From positions 1 through 40,768 of the forward strand of contig NZ_JAGXFK010000011.1 of the NCBI RefSeq assembly GCF_024637375.1: a DNA stretch of 40,768 bases, given 5' to 3'. Of this stretch, positions 1 to 8,401 are shown piece by piece. The notes beneath the pieces are model-generated. The model was given only the letters and a program-made list of their open reading frames with translations, made no database searches and was not told where the DNA came from. This DNA is from Sediminimonas sp. Its GTDB lineage: Bacteria > Pseudomonadota > Alphaproteobacteria > Rhodobacterales > Rhodobacteraceae. The position numbers were made by a program, and so were the translations under genes. Every line of letters begins with the position of its first letter. Positions within the stretch are counted from its first letter, which is position 1.

Positions 1-606
1 CACCTCGGGGCGCACGTCGAAGGCATAGGTGATCGCGCCCAGGCTGGTCGATGTGCCAATCGCGGCAAGGCCCGCCACGCCGGCGCCCACCACCAGCACT
101 TTCGCCGGCGGCACCTTGCCGGCGGCGGTGATCTGCCCGGTAAAGAAGCGGCCGAAATTGCCCCCCGCCTCGATCACCGCGCGGTAGCCGGCGATATTGG
201 CCATCGAACTCAGCGCGTCCATCTTCTGGGCACGCGAAATCCGCGGCACCATGTCCATGGCGATGGCGGTGGCGCCCTTGGAGGCGACGAGGTTCATCAA
301 CTCCTCGTTGGCCGCCGGCCAGAAGAAACTGATCAGCGTCTGGCCCTTGCGCAGGCGCTTGGCCTCGGTCTCGGTGGGCGGGCGCACCTTGGCGACCACG
401 TCGGCGGCCTTGTAGAGTTGCGCACCGGTCTTGATGATCTCGACCCCGGCGGCCTCGTAATCGGCATCCGAAAAGCCGGCCTTTTCGCCGGCGCCGGTCT
501 CGATCGCGCAGTCGTGGCCGAGCTTCTGCAGGGCCCTGGCGGACTCGGGCGTCATGGCCACGCGGGCCTCGCCCTCCATCACTTCCTTTGGCGTTCCGAT
601 CTTCAC
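1..606 (-). CDS. pntA: NAD(P) transhydrogenase subunit alpha, 5' part (partial)
   Basis: This is the N-terminal 202 residues of the NAD(H)-binding alpha subunit of the proton-translocating transhydrogenase, which uses the proton motive force to make NADPH from NADH. The gene runs off the left edge. It begins MKIGTPKEVMEGEARVAMTP, the usual start of PntA and alanine dehydrogenase-type domains, and carries the conserved ISRAQKMDALSSMANIAGYR segment near residues 123-142 and the Rossmann GAGVAG motif at 174-179, followed by AFDVRPEV. The start is a GTG at 606, chosen because it gives the exact family N-terminus and has a purine-rich AGGGGGA stretch upstream. The domain faces the cytoplasm. Whether it is fused to the membrane part or followed by a separate pntAB cannot be seen here. 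Identification is firm. Confidence 0.93.
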   Translation of the reverse strand, partial: MKIGTPKEVMEGEARVAMTPESARALQKLGHDCAIETGAGEKAGFSDADYEAAGVEIIKTGAQLYKAADVVAKVRPPTETEAKRLRKGQTLISFFWPAANEELMNLVASKGATAIAMDMVPRISRAQKMDALSSMANIAGYRAVIEAGGNFGRFFTGQITAAGKVPPAKVLVVGAGVAGLAAIGTSTSLGAITYAFDVRPEV

Positions 607-751
607 GTTTCGCGTCCCCCTGGTTGCTCCGTTCGTGGTTCCGTCGCGGCATAACATGTGCCCGAGGCTGACGGGAAGATATGCCACAGACCCGCCGCCT
701 TGGCCATGCATCCTTTGTCGCAGCCATGCCCGGCGCCCTGGCGCGGCCATT

Positions 752-1204
752 CTACAACCATCGCCGGGCCTTCTGGCAGTAGCGGGCGAAATCGGCGCGG
801 AACTTGCGCCGCAGGCGGTTTTCTTCGGGGATGACGAAGCGGCGTTCGATGATCCACACGAAAACCGGCACCAGCGGCAGCGCCAGCGGCGCGTCAAGCG
901 CCAGGATCACCCCGGCCAGCACCAGCGCGTCGCCCAGGTAGATGGGATTGCGCGTGCGCGAGAATATCCCCGTCGTCACCATGTGATCGGCATCGCGGTG
1001 CGGCACGATCGTGGTACGGTGGCGGCGCATCTCGTAGAGCGCCAGCAGCATCAGCAGCACCCCGCCGCCGAGCAGAACACCACCGGCGAAATCCGCCCAC
1101 GCGCCGCCGAATGACAGCCCCGCGTCGAGCAGACGCGGCTGCGCCCAGGCAACACCGATGAACCCCAGCAGCCACACCGGTGGCAGATCGATCCATTTCA
1201 GCAT
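752..1204 (-). CDS. ICMT/PEMT-family membrane methyltransferase
   Basis: A 150-residue integral membrane protein of the isoprenylcysteine carboxyl methyltransferase-like family found in bacteria, whose substrates are mostly unknown. Hydrophobic stretches lie near residues 8-20, 38-58 and 90-120. The family signature is visible as TTGIFSRTRNPIYLGD (about 77-92), equivalent to the conserved arginine/asparagine-proline-x-tyrosine motif, and by the charged C-terminus EENRLRRKFRADFARYCQ, which in relatives forms part of the SAM site. The ATG start at 1204 has AGAGGTG upstream. It lies upstream of pntA on the same strand with a 145-bp gap, so it may or may not be cotranscribed. Family assignment is good; the methyl acceptor is unknown. 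Confidence 0.8.
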   Translation of the reverse strand: MLKWIDLPPVWLLGFIGVAWAQPRLLDAGLSFGGAWADFAGGVLLGGGVLLMLLALYEMRRHRTTIVPHRDADHMVTTGIFSRTRNPIYLGDALVLAGVILALDAPLALPLVPVFVWIIERRFVIPEENRLRRKFRADFARYCQKARRWL

Positions 1205-1327
1205 GACACCTCTGCGTTCGCTCCGCGCGCCTGCGGCTCATCAGACTTCATGCCGGTTTCCCTGACAAGGGTTGAGGCACCTTCGCTCGCCCGGAAACGA
1301 GCCGGCGGCGCGATGTCGGCGCACACC

Positions 1328-2278
1328 TCACTCCCATTCCATTTCCTCGTAGACGCGACCGGCATTCTTGGTCGCCAGTTCGTCGAAGGTGTCAAGATGC
1401 GACCAGCGCGATTGATCCACGTAGTAGGCATCGGCCAGATCGCCGCCGGCGTCGAGGTGGTCGGCGATCTTTGCGCGGATGTCGCGCAGGTAGTCGGCGG
1501 TGTAGCGCCTGACCTGGGCCATGTTGGTGGGATGCCCGTGGCCGGGGATCACGTAGGTCGCGCCGAGGTCGGTAAACGGGCCCTCGAAGGTTTCGATCCA
1601 GGCGTCGGTGTCGGTTTCGGGAAAGATCGGCGGCATGCGTTCGTGAAAGGCGATGTCGCCGGCGATGACGATGTCCCATTGCGGGATCCAGACCTGGGTG
1701 TCGCCCGGCCCGTGCGCGGGGCCAAGGTGCAGCACCTCGAGCGTCACCTCGCCCATCTCGATGACGCGACGATCCTCGAACGTCATCGTGGGTGCGACGA
1801 CGCGCGTGCCCTCGGCCTTGTCCTTGTTGTAGACCTGCATGCGCTGGAGGATGAAATCGCCGTTCTCGGCCACCTCGTGCGCGGCGTCCTCGTGCATGAG
1901 GATATCGACGTCCTGATCGGCCCAGTAGGAATTGCCCAGGATGGCATGGCCCTGACCGTTCTCGTTGATCACCAGCTTGACGGGCTGGTCGGTAACGGCG
2001 CGAATCTCGTCGTGCAACGCCGCCGCCAGCCGGGCGCTGGCGCCACCGTTGATCACCACCACGCCGTCGCCGGTGACGACGAAGCTGAGGTTGTTGTTGT
2101 GACCGCTGTTTTCATATGTCGGTGGCGCCGTGGCGCCGATGGCCGAGAAGACATGCGGAATCACCTCGACCGGCTTGTCGTACAACTCCGACTGGGGGTA
2201 CTTGTCGTCGATCCCCTGGGTGGCCAGTGCCGCCCCGGCCCAGGCTACCAGTGCGAAAGCCGCGAAAATGCGTTTCAT
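1328..2278 (-). CDS. Secreted metallo-beta-lactamase-fold hydrolase with atypical first zinc motif
   Basis: A 316-residue exported protein. Residues 1-19 form a signal peptide (basic MKR, hydrophobic core, cleavage after ALA), so it should act in the periplasm. The second half of the metallo-beta-lactamase fold is intact: PAHGPGD with His189, AGD with Asp208, and IPGHGHP with His247. The first zinc motif, normally HxHxDH, reads ENGQGH at residues 106-111, leaving only one histidine of the three. It may bind one metal or none, or define a subfamily with different chemistry. The start was placed at 2278 (GAGGAGGACAAGG upstream); a longer reading extending to 2791 would lose the signal peptide and cross the divergent gene. 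SoxH-like or quinoprotein-associated zinc hydrolases are possible relatives, which is inference. An inverted-repeat operator lies in its promoter. Confidence 0.85.
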   Translation of the reverse strand: MKRIFAAFALVAWAGAALATQGIDDKYPQSELYDKPVEVIPHVFSAIGATAPPTYENSGHNNNLSFVVTGDGVVVINGGASARLAAALHDEIRAVTDQPVKLVINENGQGHAILGNSYWADQDVDILMHEDAAHEVAENGDFILQRMQVYNKDKAEGTRVVAPTMTFEDRRVIEMGEVTLEVLHLGPAHGPGDTQVWIPQWDIVIAGDIAFHERMPPIFPETDTDAWIETFEGPFTDLGATYVIPGHGHPTNMAQVRRYTADYLRDIRAKIADHLDAGGDLADAYYVDQSRWSHLDTFDELATKNAGRVYEEMEWE

Positions 2279-2310
2279 CCTTGTCCTCCTCGGTTCTTCG
2301 TTGGAATTAA

Positions 2311-2326
2311 ATTCACCGATGTGAAT
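2311..2326. promoter_or_regulatory. Inverted-repeat operator, ATTC-N8-GAAT (SqrR/BigR-like)
   Basis: The sequence ATTCACCGATGTGAAT has 6-bp perfect inverted arms (ATTCAC/GTGAAT) around a 4-bp centre. It starts 33 bp upstream of the metallo-hydrolase start, between a TTTACA hexamer (complement of 2332-2337, read leftward) and an AT-rich AATTTAAT stretch that may be the -10 region, so a bound repressor would block transcription. ATTC-N8-GAAT is, from memory, the consensus of the persulfide-sensing ArsR-family repressor SqrR of Rhodobacter. The palindrome is seen; the regulator is inferred. Confidence 0.5.
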
Positions 2327-2429
2327 GTATTTGTAAAGCCCGCCGCACGGACGGGCCCGCCTTGCCGGCGCCGGCGGGCCCGTTAGAGTGCGCGACAAAG
2401 GTTCACGCGCGACAGCAAGGGAGACACCC

Positions 2430-3194
2430 ATGAGCGAGACACTGGACGGAAAACACGCGCTGGTGACCGGCGGCGGCACCGGCATCGGGCTGGCGATCGC
2501 GCGCGGGCTGGCCGCGCAGGGCGCGCAGGTGACGATCACCGGGCGGCGGCTGGAGGTGCTGCAAGAGGCCGCCGGCGACGGGCTGCACGCCGCGCGCATG
2601 GACGTCACCGACGAGGACAACGTGCGCGACACCATCGCCGCGGCCGTCGCGGCACGCGGGCCAGTGCAGATATGCGTCGCCAATGCCGGCATTGCCGAGG
2701 GCCGCAAGCTGCACAAGACCGACACCGAACTGTGGCGCAGGATCATGGCCACCAACCTGGATGGCGCCTTCTTTACCATCCGCGAAAGCATGGGGTCGAT
2801 GCTGCAGACCGATTGGGGCCGGGTGCTGGCGATCTCGTCCGTCGCCGGGGTGCGCGGGCTGCCGGGCGCGGGCGCCTACGCGGCCTCGAAACACGGCGTG
2901 ATCGGAATGATCCGGTCGTTGTCGGAGGATTTCATCGGCGGGCCCTATACCTTCAACTCGATCTGTCCGGGCTACGTGGACACCGAGATCATCGCCCGCA
3001 ACGTGGATTCCATTGCCACGCGCGCCGGCATGAGCGCAGGCGAGGCGCGCGACGTGATGGTGAACGCCAACCGCCACAAGCGCCTGATCGCGCCCGGGGA
3101 AGTGGCCGCCGCCGCGCTGTGGCTGTGCGCGCCGGGATCGCAAAGCGTGAATGGGCAGGAGATCAAGATCGCCGGCGGCCAGGTTGCCGGCTGA
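2430..3194 (+). CDS. SDR-family NAD(P)-dependent oxidoreductase
   Basis: A 254-residue classical short-chain dehydrogenase/reductase. It shows the cofactor motif TGGGTGIG (13-20), the ANAGIAEG strand (84-91), structural Asn109, and the catalytic Ser137, Tyr150 and Lys154 (YAASK). The region after the CPGYVDTEI loop and the C-terminus SVNGQEIKIAGGQ are typical of 3-oxoacyl/3-hydroxyacyl-type SDRs, but the substrate cannot be read from sequence. ATG at 2430 is preferred over 2388 because AAGGGAG lies 7 bp upstream and the protein then starts at the usual distance from the glycine motif. It is transcribed divergently from the metallo-hydrolase across a 151-bp region containing the putative operator. 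Confidence 0.88.
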   Translation: MSETLDGKHALVTGGGTGIGLAIARGLAAQGAQVTITGRRLEVLQEAAGDGLHAARMDVTDEDNVRDTIAAAVAARGPVQICVANAGIAEGRKLHKTDTELWRRIMATNLDGAFFTIRESMGSMLQTDWGRVLAISSVAGVRGLPGAGAYAASKHGVIGMIRSLSEDFIGGPYTFNSICPGYVDTEIIARNVDSIATRAGMSAGEARDVMVNANRHKRLIAPGEVAAAALWLCAPGSQSVNGQEIKIAGGQVAG

Positions 3195-3306
3195 GGCCGC
3201 GGCGCGGCCGGGTACAACCCGGTAGTGCGCGTTTCGGCCATGTTCCCGTTGGGCAGGGAAACGGAACCCGCGCCCGCGGCGGGGGCGCGGTTGCCGCGTG
3301 TCCGCG

Positions 3307-3353
3307 TGGGGGCGCTGCCCCCACACCCCCGGAGTACTTGGGGAAAGATGAAG
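3307..3353 (+). repeat. Dispersed intergenic element, copy A (GC hairpin plus GGAAAGATGAAG motif)
   Basis: A perfect 7-bp hairpin TGGGGGC-GCT-GCCCCCA (3307-3323) is followed by a run of C and then GGAGTACTTGGG plus GAAAGATGAAG (3331-3353). The last 23 bases match two other intergenic stretches of this window at 17572-17594 and 27991-28013 on the opposite strand. It lies between convergent genes (SDR and the DUF2478-like gene), as expected for a 3'-end element; a role in termination or mRNA stability is inference. Confidence 0.6.
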
Positions 3354-3366
3354 CGGCAAGCGCGGC

Positions 3367-3888
3367 TCAGGCCGCCGAGCGGCGCGCGGCGAGGCTGGTG
3401 TCCAGCCATTCCTGGACGGCCTCGCGCCGGCACGGCACCGCCGTGGCCATACCGCCGGTGAAGTCCTCGAAGGCGGCGGCATTGGCGGCGTTGAGCCCGA
3501 CGATGACCGGCACGCCAAGCTCCAGCGCCTGCGCGATGATTTCGCGAAAGCCACGCCCCTCGGACTCGTGCTTGCCGAACTTGTTGACGATCAGCAGGTC
3601 GGTTCGTTCCGTCACCGTCGGCGCCACCGCCTGCACCGCGCGTTCGAGCGCGGCGGGGTCGAGCGCGCAACCGCGCGCGTTCGGCCCCAGGTCTTGCGAG
3701 ATACGGATCACCGGACCATCGGGCAGCACCTGCACATCCATGTCACAGTGGTGGGATTTCGGCCGCGGCGTGTTGGTCTGAACCACGCCGGCCAGGTGCA
3801 ACCCCTGCCCGAGCGCGCGATCGGCCTGCCCGGCAAGAAGGCGATCCGTCTCTCCCCGATCGGATGTCATGACATAAGCGAAGTGCAT
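3367..3888 (-). CDS. DUF2478-like protein (putative NTPase-like, molybdenum context)
   Basis: A 173-residue soluble protein without signal peptide. It opens with MHFAYVMTSDRGETDRLLA and has a conserved-looking core DLLIVNKFGKHESEGRGFRE (about 107-126), then PVIVGLNAANAAAFEDF. I recognise this as the DUF2478 type, whose members often sit near molybdate transport or molybdoenzyme genes; this is from memory and not verified. Function is unknown. It is the last leftward gene below the nar operon, 125 bp downstream of the hemerythrin gene, so it could be the end of a nitrate reductase accessory block serving the Mo-bis-MGD enzyme NarG. The ATG at 3888 has AAAGGGA upstream; the upstream in-frame ATG at 4017 would run into the intergenic region. 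Confidence 0.65.
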   Translation of the reverse strand: MHFAYVMTSDRGETDRLLAGQADRALGQGLHLAGVVQTNTPRPKSHHCDMDVQVLPDGPVIRISQDLGPNARGCALDPAALERAVQAVAPTVTERTDLLIVNKFGKHESEGRGFREIIAQALELGVPVIVGLNAANAAAFEDFTGGMATAVPCRREAVQEWLDTSLAARRSAA

Positions 3889-4013
3889 TTGTTCCCTTTC
3901 TCGTTCCGACGGGCCATGGCGCGGCGATGATGGCCCGTTTGCGGATGGTGGCCCGATTCCCGCCGCGATGCCAGCGGCGCGGTGGCGGCGCTTGGTCGCC
4001 CCCGTTGGCCCGG

Positions 4014-4559
4014 TCATTCGCCAGGATCCGCGCTGCGGCGCGCCTGCATCCGCTGCCGCAGGCGCTTGAGATCGCGGGCCTTCAGATAGCCCCTGGCCAG
4101 CGGCAGAATCACCGCGTTCTCGACCAGCAGGTGACGCCGTTCGAGATCGGCAAAGGCGGTCAGCCGCGCGGCCTCGGCCGGAGTTGGCGCGGCGTTGTCG
4201 GTTATAATCCGCTCAAGGATGGCAATCACGCCGGGGCGCGTCGTGGCGATTTCGCGATGATCCCGCGACAGCCGGTCAAGCGTGCCGTGCAAATCCCTGT
4301 CGTCGGGCGCGCAGCGCCTGAGCAGAGGAAACAGATCCTCGTCCTCGTCGCGCGCATGGGCGGGCAGGACACCGCGAATGAACGCGCGCGCCGCCAGGGC
4401 CAGGACCGGTTGCGCCCGGGACGAGGCGGCCAATGCGTCGAGATGGGCACACACCTCGCGCAGGTGCATGTGCTCGTTCGTCAACCCCTCCAGCGGGTTG
4501 TCCGGCAGCGCGGCGGCGAGGGCGGCCCGCGCGCCGATGTCAGGGATAGGCGGCATCAT
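4014..4559 (-). CDS. Hemerythrin HHE-domain protein
   Basis: A 181-residue soluble four-helix protein with the spacing of iron ligands expected in hemerythrin-like domains: His30/His32 (NEHMH), His68 with acidic residues in AHARDEDED (67-75), His101/Glu103 (SRDHREI), and His143/Glu147 (RRHLLVENA). Such proteins bind O2 or NO at a di-iron centre or repair iron-sulfur clusters (RIC/YtfE type). It follows the prolyl isomerase gene by 13 bp on the same strand, making it part of the nar transcription unit, so a role in NO or O2 handling during nitrate respiration is a reasonable inference. GAAGGG lies just upstream of the chosen ATG at 4559. The start at 4601 would overlap the preceding gene by 29 bp. 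Confidence 0.85.
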   Translation of the reverse strand: MMPPIPDIGARAALAAALPDNPLEGLTNEHMHLREVCAHLDALAASSRAQPVLALAARAFIRGVLPAHARDEDEDLFPLLRRCAPDDRDLHGTLDRLSRDHREIATTRPGVIAILERIITDNAAPTPAEAARLTAFADLERRHLLVENAVILPLARGYLKARDLKRLRQRMQARRSADPGE

Positions 4560-4572
4560 GTCACCCTTCGCC

Positions 4573-5370
4573 TCAGGTGGCCACCGGCGGCAGCCCGGCA
4601 ATGTCGGCGCGCTCCATCAGCTCGGCCACATAGGCGCGTGCCGCCACCGACCAGCGGAGCTTTTCCATGGCTTCGGCAATTCCCGCACGCGCCGCCGAGA
4701 ACGGCAGCACCGCCCCCTCGGCCAGCGCATCGAGCCGGATGACATGCCAGCCGTGGCGGGTGGAAACCGGGCGCGGCGTGACCTCGCCTTCGCGCATGCT
4801 GCGCAGGATGTGCTCGAACTCGGGCACCGCGTCGCCGGGGCGCATCTGGCCCAGCCGCCCGCCTTGCGCGGCACTGGCGCAATCGCTGTGGTCCTTGGCA
4901 AGCTGCGCGAATGTTCCGGGGGTCGCGTGCGCCTGTGCGGCGATACCCTCGGCGCGCACCTGCGCGGCGCTGCTGGCCTCGGCGTCGCGCGGATCGCAGG
5001 CCACCAGGATATGCGACACCTCCCACAACGGCGGCGAGCGGAATCGCGTCGGGTCGCGGTCGTACTCGGCGCGCAACTCGGCGTCGGCAGGCGGCGCGAT
5101 GTCGATGGCTTCGTCGAGAAGGCCCCGGATCAGGGCCTCCTCCTCGGTTTCATGGCGCCCGGGCGACAGCGCCTGCGGGCTGGCCGGGATGCCGCGATGG
5201 CGCGCTTGCTGCAACAGCAGCGTGCGCACGGCCATGGCATGCGCCGCCTTGCGCCAGGCGATGCCGGGCTTGCCGGCGGGCGCGTCGTGGTTCTGCGCCT
5301 CGGCGGCGATGGCGGCGTGGGGCACCACCTCGCCGTTGACGACCAGATCGGGAAAGAGGGCTGCATTCAT
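4573..5370 (-). CDS. PpiC-type (NifM-like) peptidyl-prolyl isomerase
   Basis: A 265-residue protein with a helical N-terminal half and a parvulin domain at about residues 116-213: WEVSHILVA, then FAQLAKDHSDCASAAQGGRLG, VPEFEHILRSM and STRHGWHVIRLD, all typical parvulin landmarks. There is no signal peptide, so it should act in the cytoplasm, like NifM, which helps nitrogenase iron protein mature. It starts 5 bp after the narI stop. A parvulin directly after narI is known in Pseudomonas aeruginosa nar operons, which supports a role in folding or assembly of the NarGHI complex; its client is inferred. ATG at 5370 is chosen because a start further upstream would lie within narI. Confidence 0.88.
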   Translation of the reverse strand: MNAALFPDLVVNGEVVPHAAIAAEAQNHDAPAGKPGIAWRKAAHAMAVRTLLLQQARHRGIPASPQALSPGRHETEEEALIRGLLDEAIDIAPPADAELRAEYDRDPTRFRSPPLWEVSHILVACDPRDAEASSAAQVRAEGIAAQAHATPGTFAQLAKDHSDCASAAQGGRLGQMRPGDAVPEFEHILRSMREGEVTPRPVSTRHGWHVIRLDALAEGAVLPFSAARAGIAEAMEKLRWSVAARAYVAELMERADIAGLPPVAT

Positions 5371-5375
5371 CGGGC

Positions 5376-6149
5376 TCACTCCGCTGGCTTGGCTGTTGTG
5401 GTTTGCGCGGGCGCGGATTGCCCCGGCTTGGCCGACGCCAGAGGCTTTTGGCGCCGGGTGCGCACGATCTGATAGCCCGACCGCAGCAGATATCGCACCG
5501 GTGCCGCGAAGCCCGAGATCATGTGCACCAACCGGGTGAACGGGAACAGGATGGTGATCAACAGCCCCAGGAAGATGTGCAGCTTGTAGAGCCAGTGCAC
5601 GTCGACCACTGTCACCCAGGCGTTGATGTTCCATGAAACCACGCTCTGCGACCAGCTCATGAAGCGGACCATTTCGGCGCCGTCCATGTGTTGCAGTGTC
5701 TGCGTGATGGTCAGCAGGCCGATGACCAATTGCAGCCAGATCAGGCCCATGATGCCGATGTCGGCATAGCTTGAAGTGACGCGGATCCGCGGATCGGTCA
5801 GGCGGCGGTGCAGCAGCATGGTCGAGCCGATCAGGGCGATGACGCCCGCCGGCCCACCGACAATCACCGCCATCCATTGCTTGAGCCAATAGGGAACGCC
5901 CAGCGCGTCGAGCACCCAGACCGGCGTGAAAAGCCCGATCAGGTGCCCGAAGAAGACTATGATGATCCCAACATGAAACAGGATCGAGCCCCAGACCAGT
6001 TGCTTGCGCCGCAGCAGTTGGCTCGACGAGGATTTCCAGGTGAAGGGGTCGCGTTCATAGCGCGCGATCGAGCCCACCAGAAGCACGGTCAGCGCGACAT
6101 AGGGCATGATCCCGAAGATGATGAAGTTGATGTCGAAATTTCCGAACAT
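5376..6149 (-). CDS. narI: Respiratory nitrate reductase gamma subunit (cytochrome b)
   Basis: A 257-residue membrane subunit that oxidises quinol on the periplasmic side and passes electrons through two b hemes to NarH. Five hydrophobic segments are visible. The four heme-ligating histidines map as His59 and His69 (FHVGIIIVFFGH) and His191 and His209 (LHIFLGLL...RLVH); the spacings match those of the E. coli ligands. The N-terminus MFGNFDINFIIFGIMPYVAL fits the family. AGGAGAT lies upstream, overlapping the narJ stop region, with a 12-bp gap to narJ. Identification is firm. Confidence 0.97.
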   Translation of the reverse strand: MFGNFDINFIIFGIMPYVALTVLLVGSIARYERDPFTWKSSSSQLLRRKQLVWGSILFHVGIIIVFFGHLIGLFTPVWVLDALGVPYWLKQWMAVIVGGPAGVIALIGSTMLLHRRLTDPRIRVTSSYADIGIMGLIWLQLVIGLLTITQTLQHMDGAEMVRFMSWSQSVVSWNINAWVTVVDVHWLYKLHIFLGLLITILFPFTRLVHMISGFAAPVRYLLRSGYQIVRTRRQKPLASAKPGQSAPAQTTTAKPAE

Positions 6150-6161
6150 TGGGTCAATCTC

Positions 6162-6877
6162 CTATCCGGCCGCCTGCTTGGGCGGGTTATCGGTGGTATC
6201 CATGCGCGAGAGCATGTCGCGCACCTGCGGGCAGCCCGCGTTCGGGTCGGGGCCGAAGAGCACCTCGCTTTCCTCCCAGACCGCGTCGAGCGCCTCGAGG
6301 TCGTCCGGGTCGTCCTCGGGCTGGTCCAGCAGTTCGGCCACCGCGTTGCTGTCGGCATGCGCGTCGGCCAGTTGCAGAAGGGCCGCGAACACGGACGCAT
6401 AGGCGCTGTCACGCCGGACAAGCCGGGTTTTCAGCGCTTCGAAGATATGCGCCGCGTCCGCGAGCACCTCCCGCCCCTCACCCAAGGGACGCAGGGCGAG
6501 GAACTCCAGAAGAACCGGCAGGTGATCGGGCAGTTCAGTGGTCGCCGGGTCGAAGCCGGCGTCGCGGTAGGTTTCCACCAGGTTGACCATCGCGCCGCCG
6601 CGATCGCGGCTTTCGCCGTGGACGTGTTCGAACAGGTTCAGCGACAGGCTGCGCGAGCGATCGAACAGCATCACGAACCGTTCCTGCAGGTCGTAGATGT
6701 CGTCACACTGGAGCGACGCCACCAGCGTACGCAGATCGCGCCGCGCCGCCGCCGTCAGTCGCGATTCGGCGGCAAGAACGCCGCCGATCTCGGGCATGGC
6801 CTGCTGCAACTCTTCCGTCGGGTAGCTCAGCAGCAGCGACAGGCACTTGAGCGTGCGGTCCTGAAGATCGGGGGCCA

Positions 6878-6881
<4 letters not shown>
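6162..6881 (-). CDS. narJ: Nitrate reductase molybdenum cofactor assembly chaperone
   Basis: A 239-residue cytoplasmic chaperone of the NarJ/TorD group that keeps apo-NarGH competent for Mo-bis-MGD insertion and membrane docking. Characteristic parts are TLKCLSLLLSYPTEELQQ near the N-terminus, DLQERFVMLFDRSRSLSLNL (about 64-83), the FEHVHGESRDRGGAM segment, and DHLPVLLEFLA. The C-terminal region contains an acidic stretch (DQPEDDPDDLEALD). The ATG at 6881 overlaps the narH stop (ATGA), with AGGAGGT ideally placed inside the narH end, so translation is probably coupled. It is not part of the final enzyme. Confidence 0.96.

Positions 6882-8397
<1,516 letters not shown>

Positions 8398-8401
<4 letters not shown>

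Noticed and set aside
603-857. Small minus-strand open frame between pntA and the ICMT-like gene
   Set aside because: It overlaps the ICMT-like gene in another frame, has no ribosome site and no recognisable features.
2279-2791. N-terminal extension of the metallo-hydrolase to 2791
   Set aside because: It would remove the clear signal peptide start at 2278, overlap the SDR gene, and include the promoter and operator.
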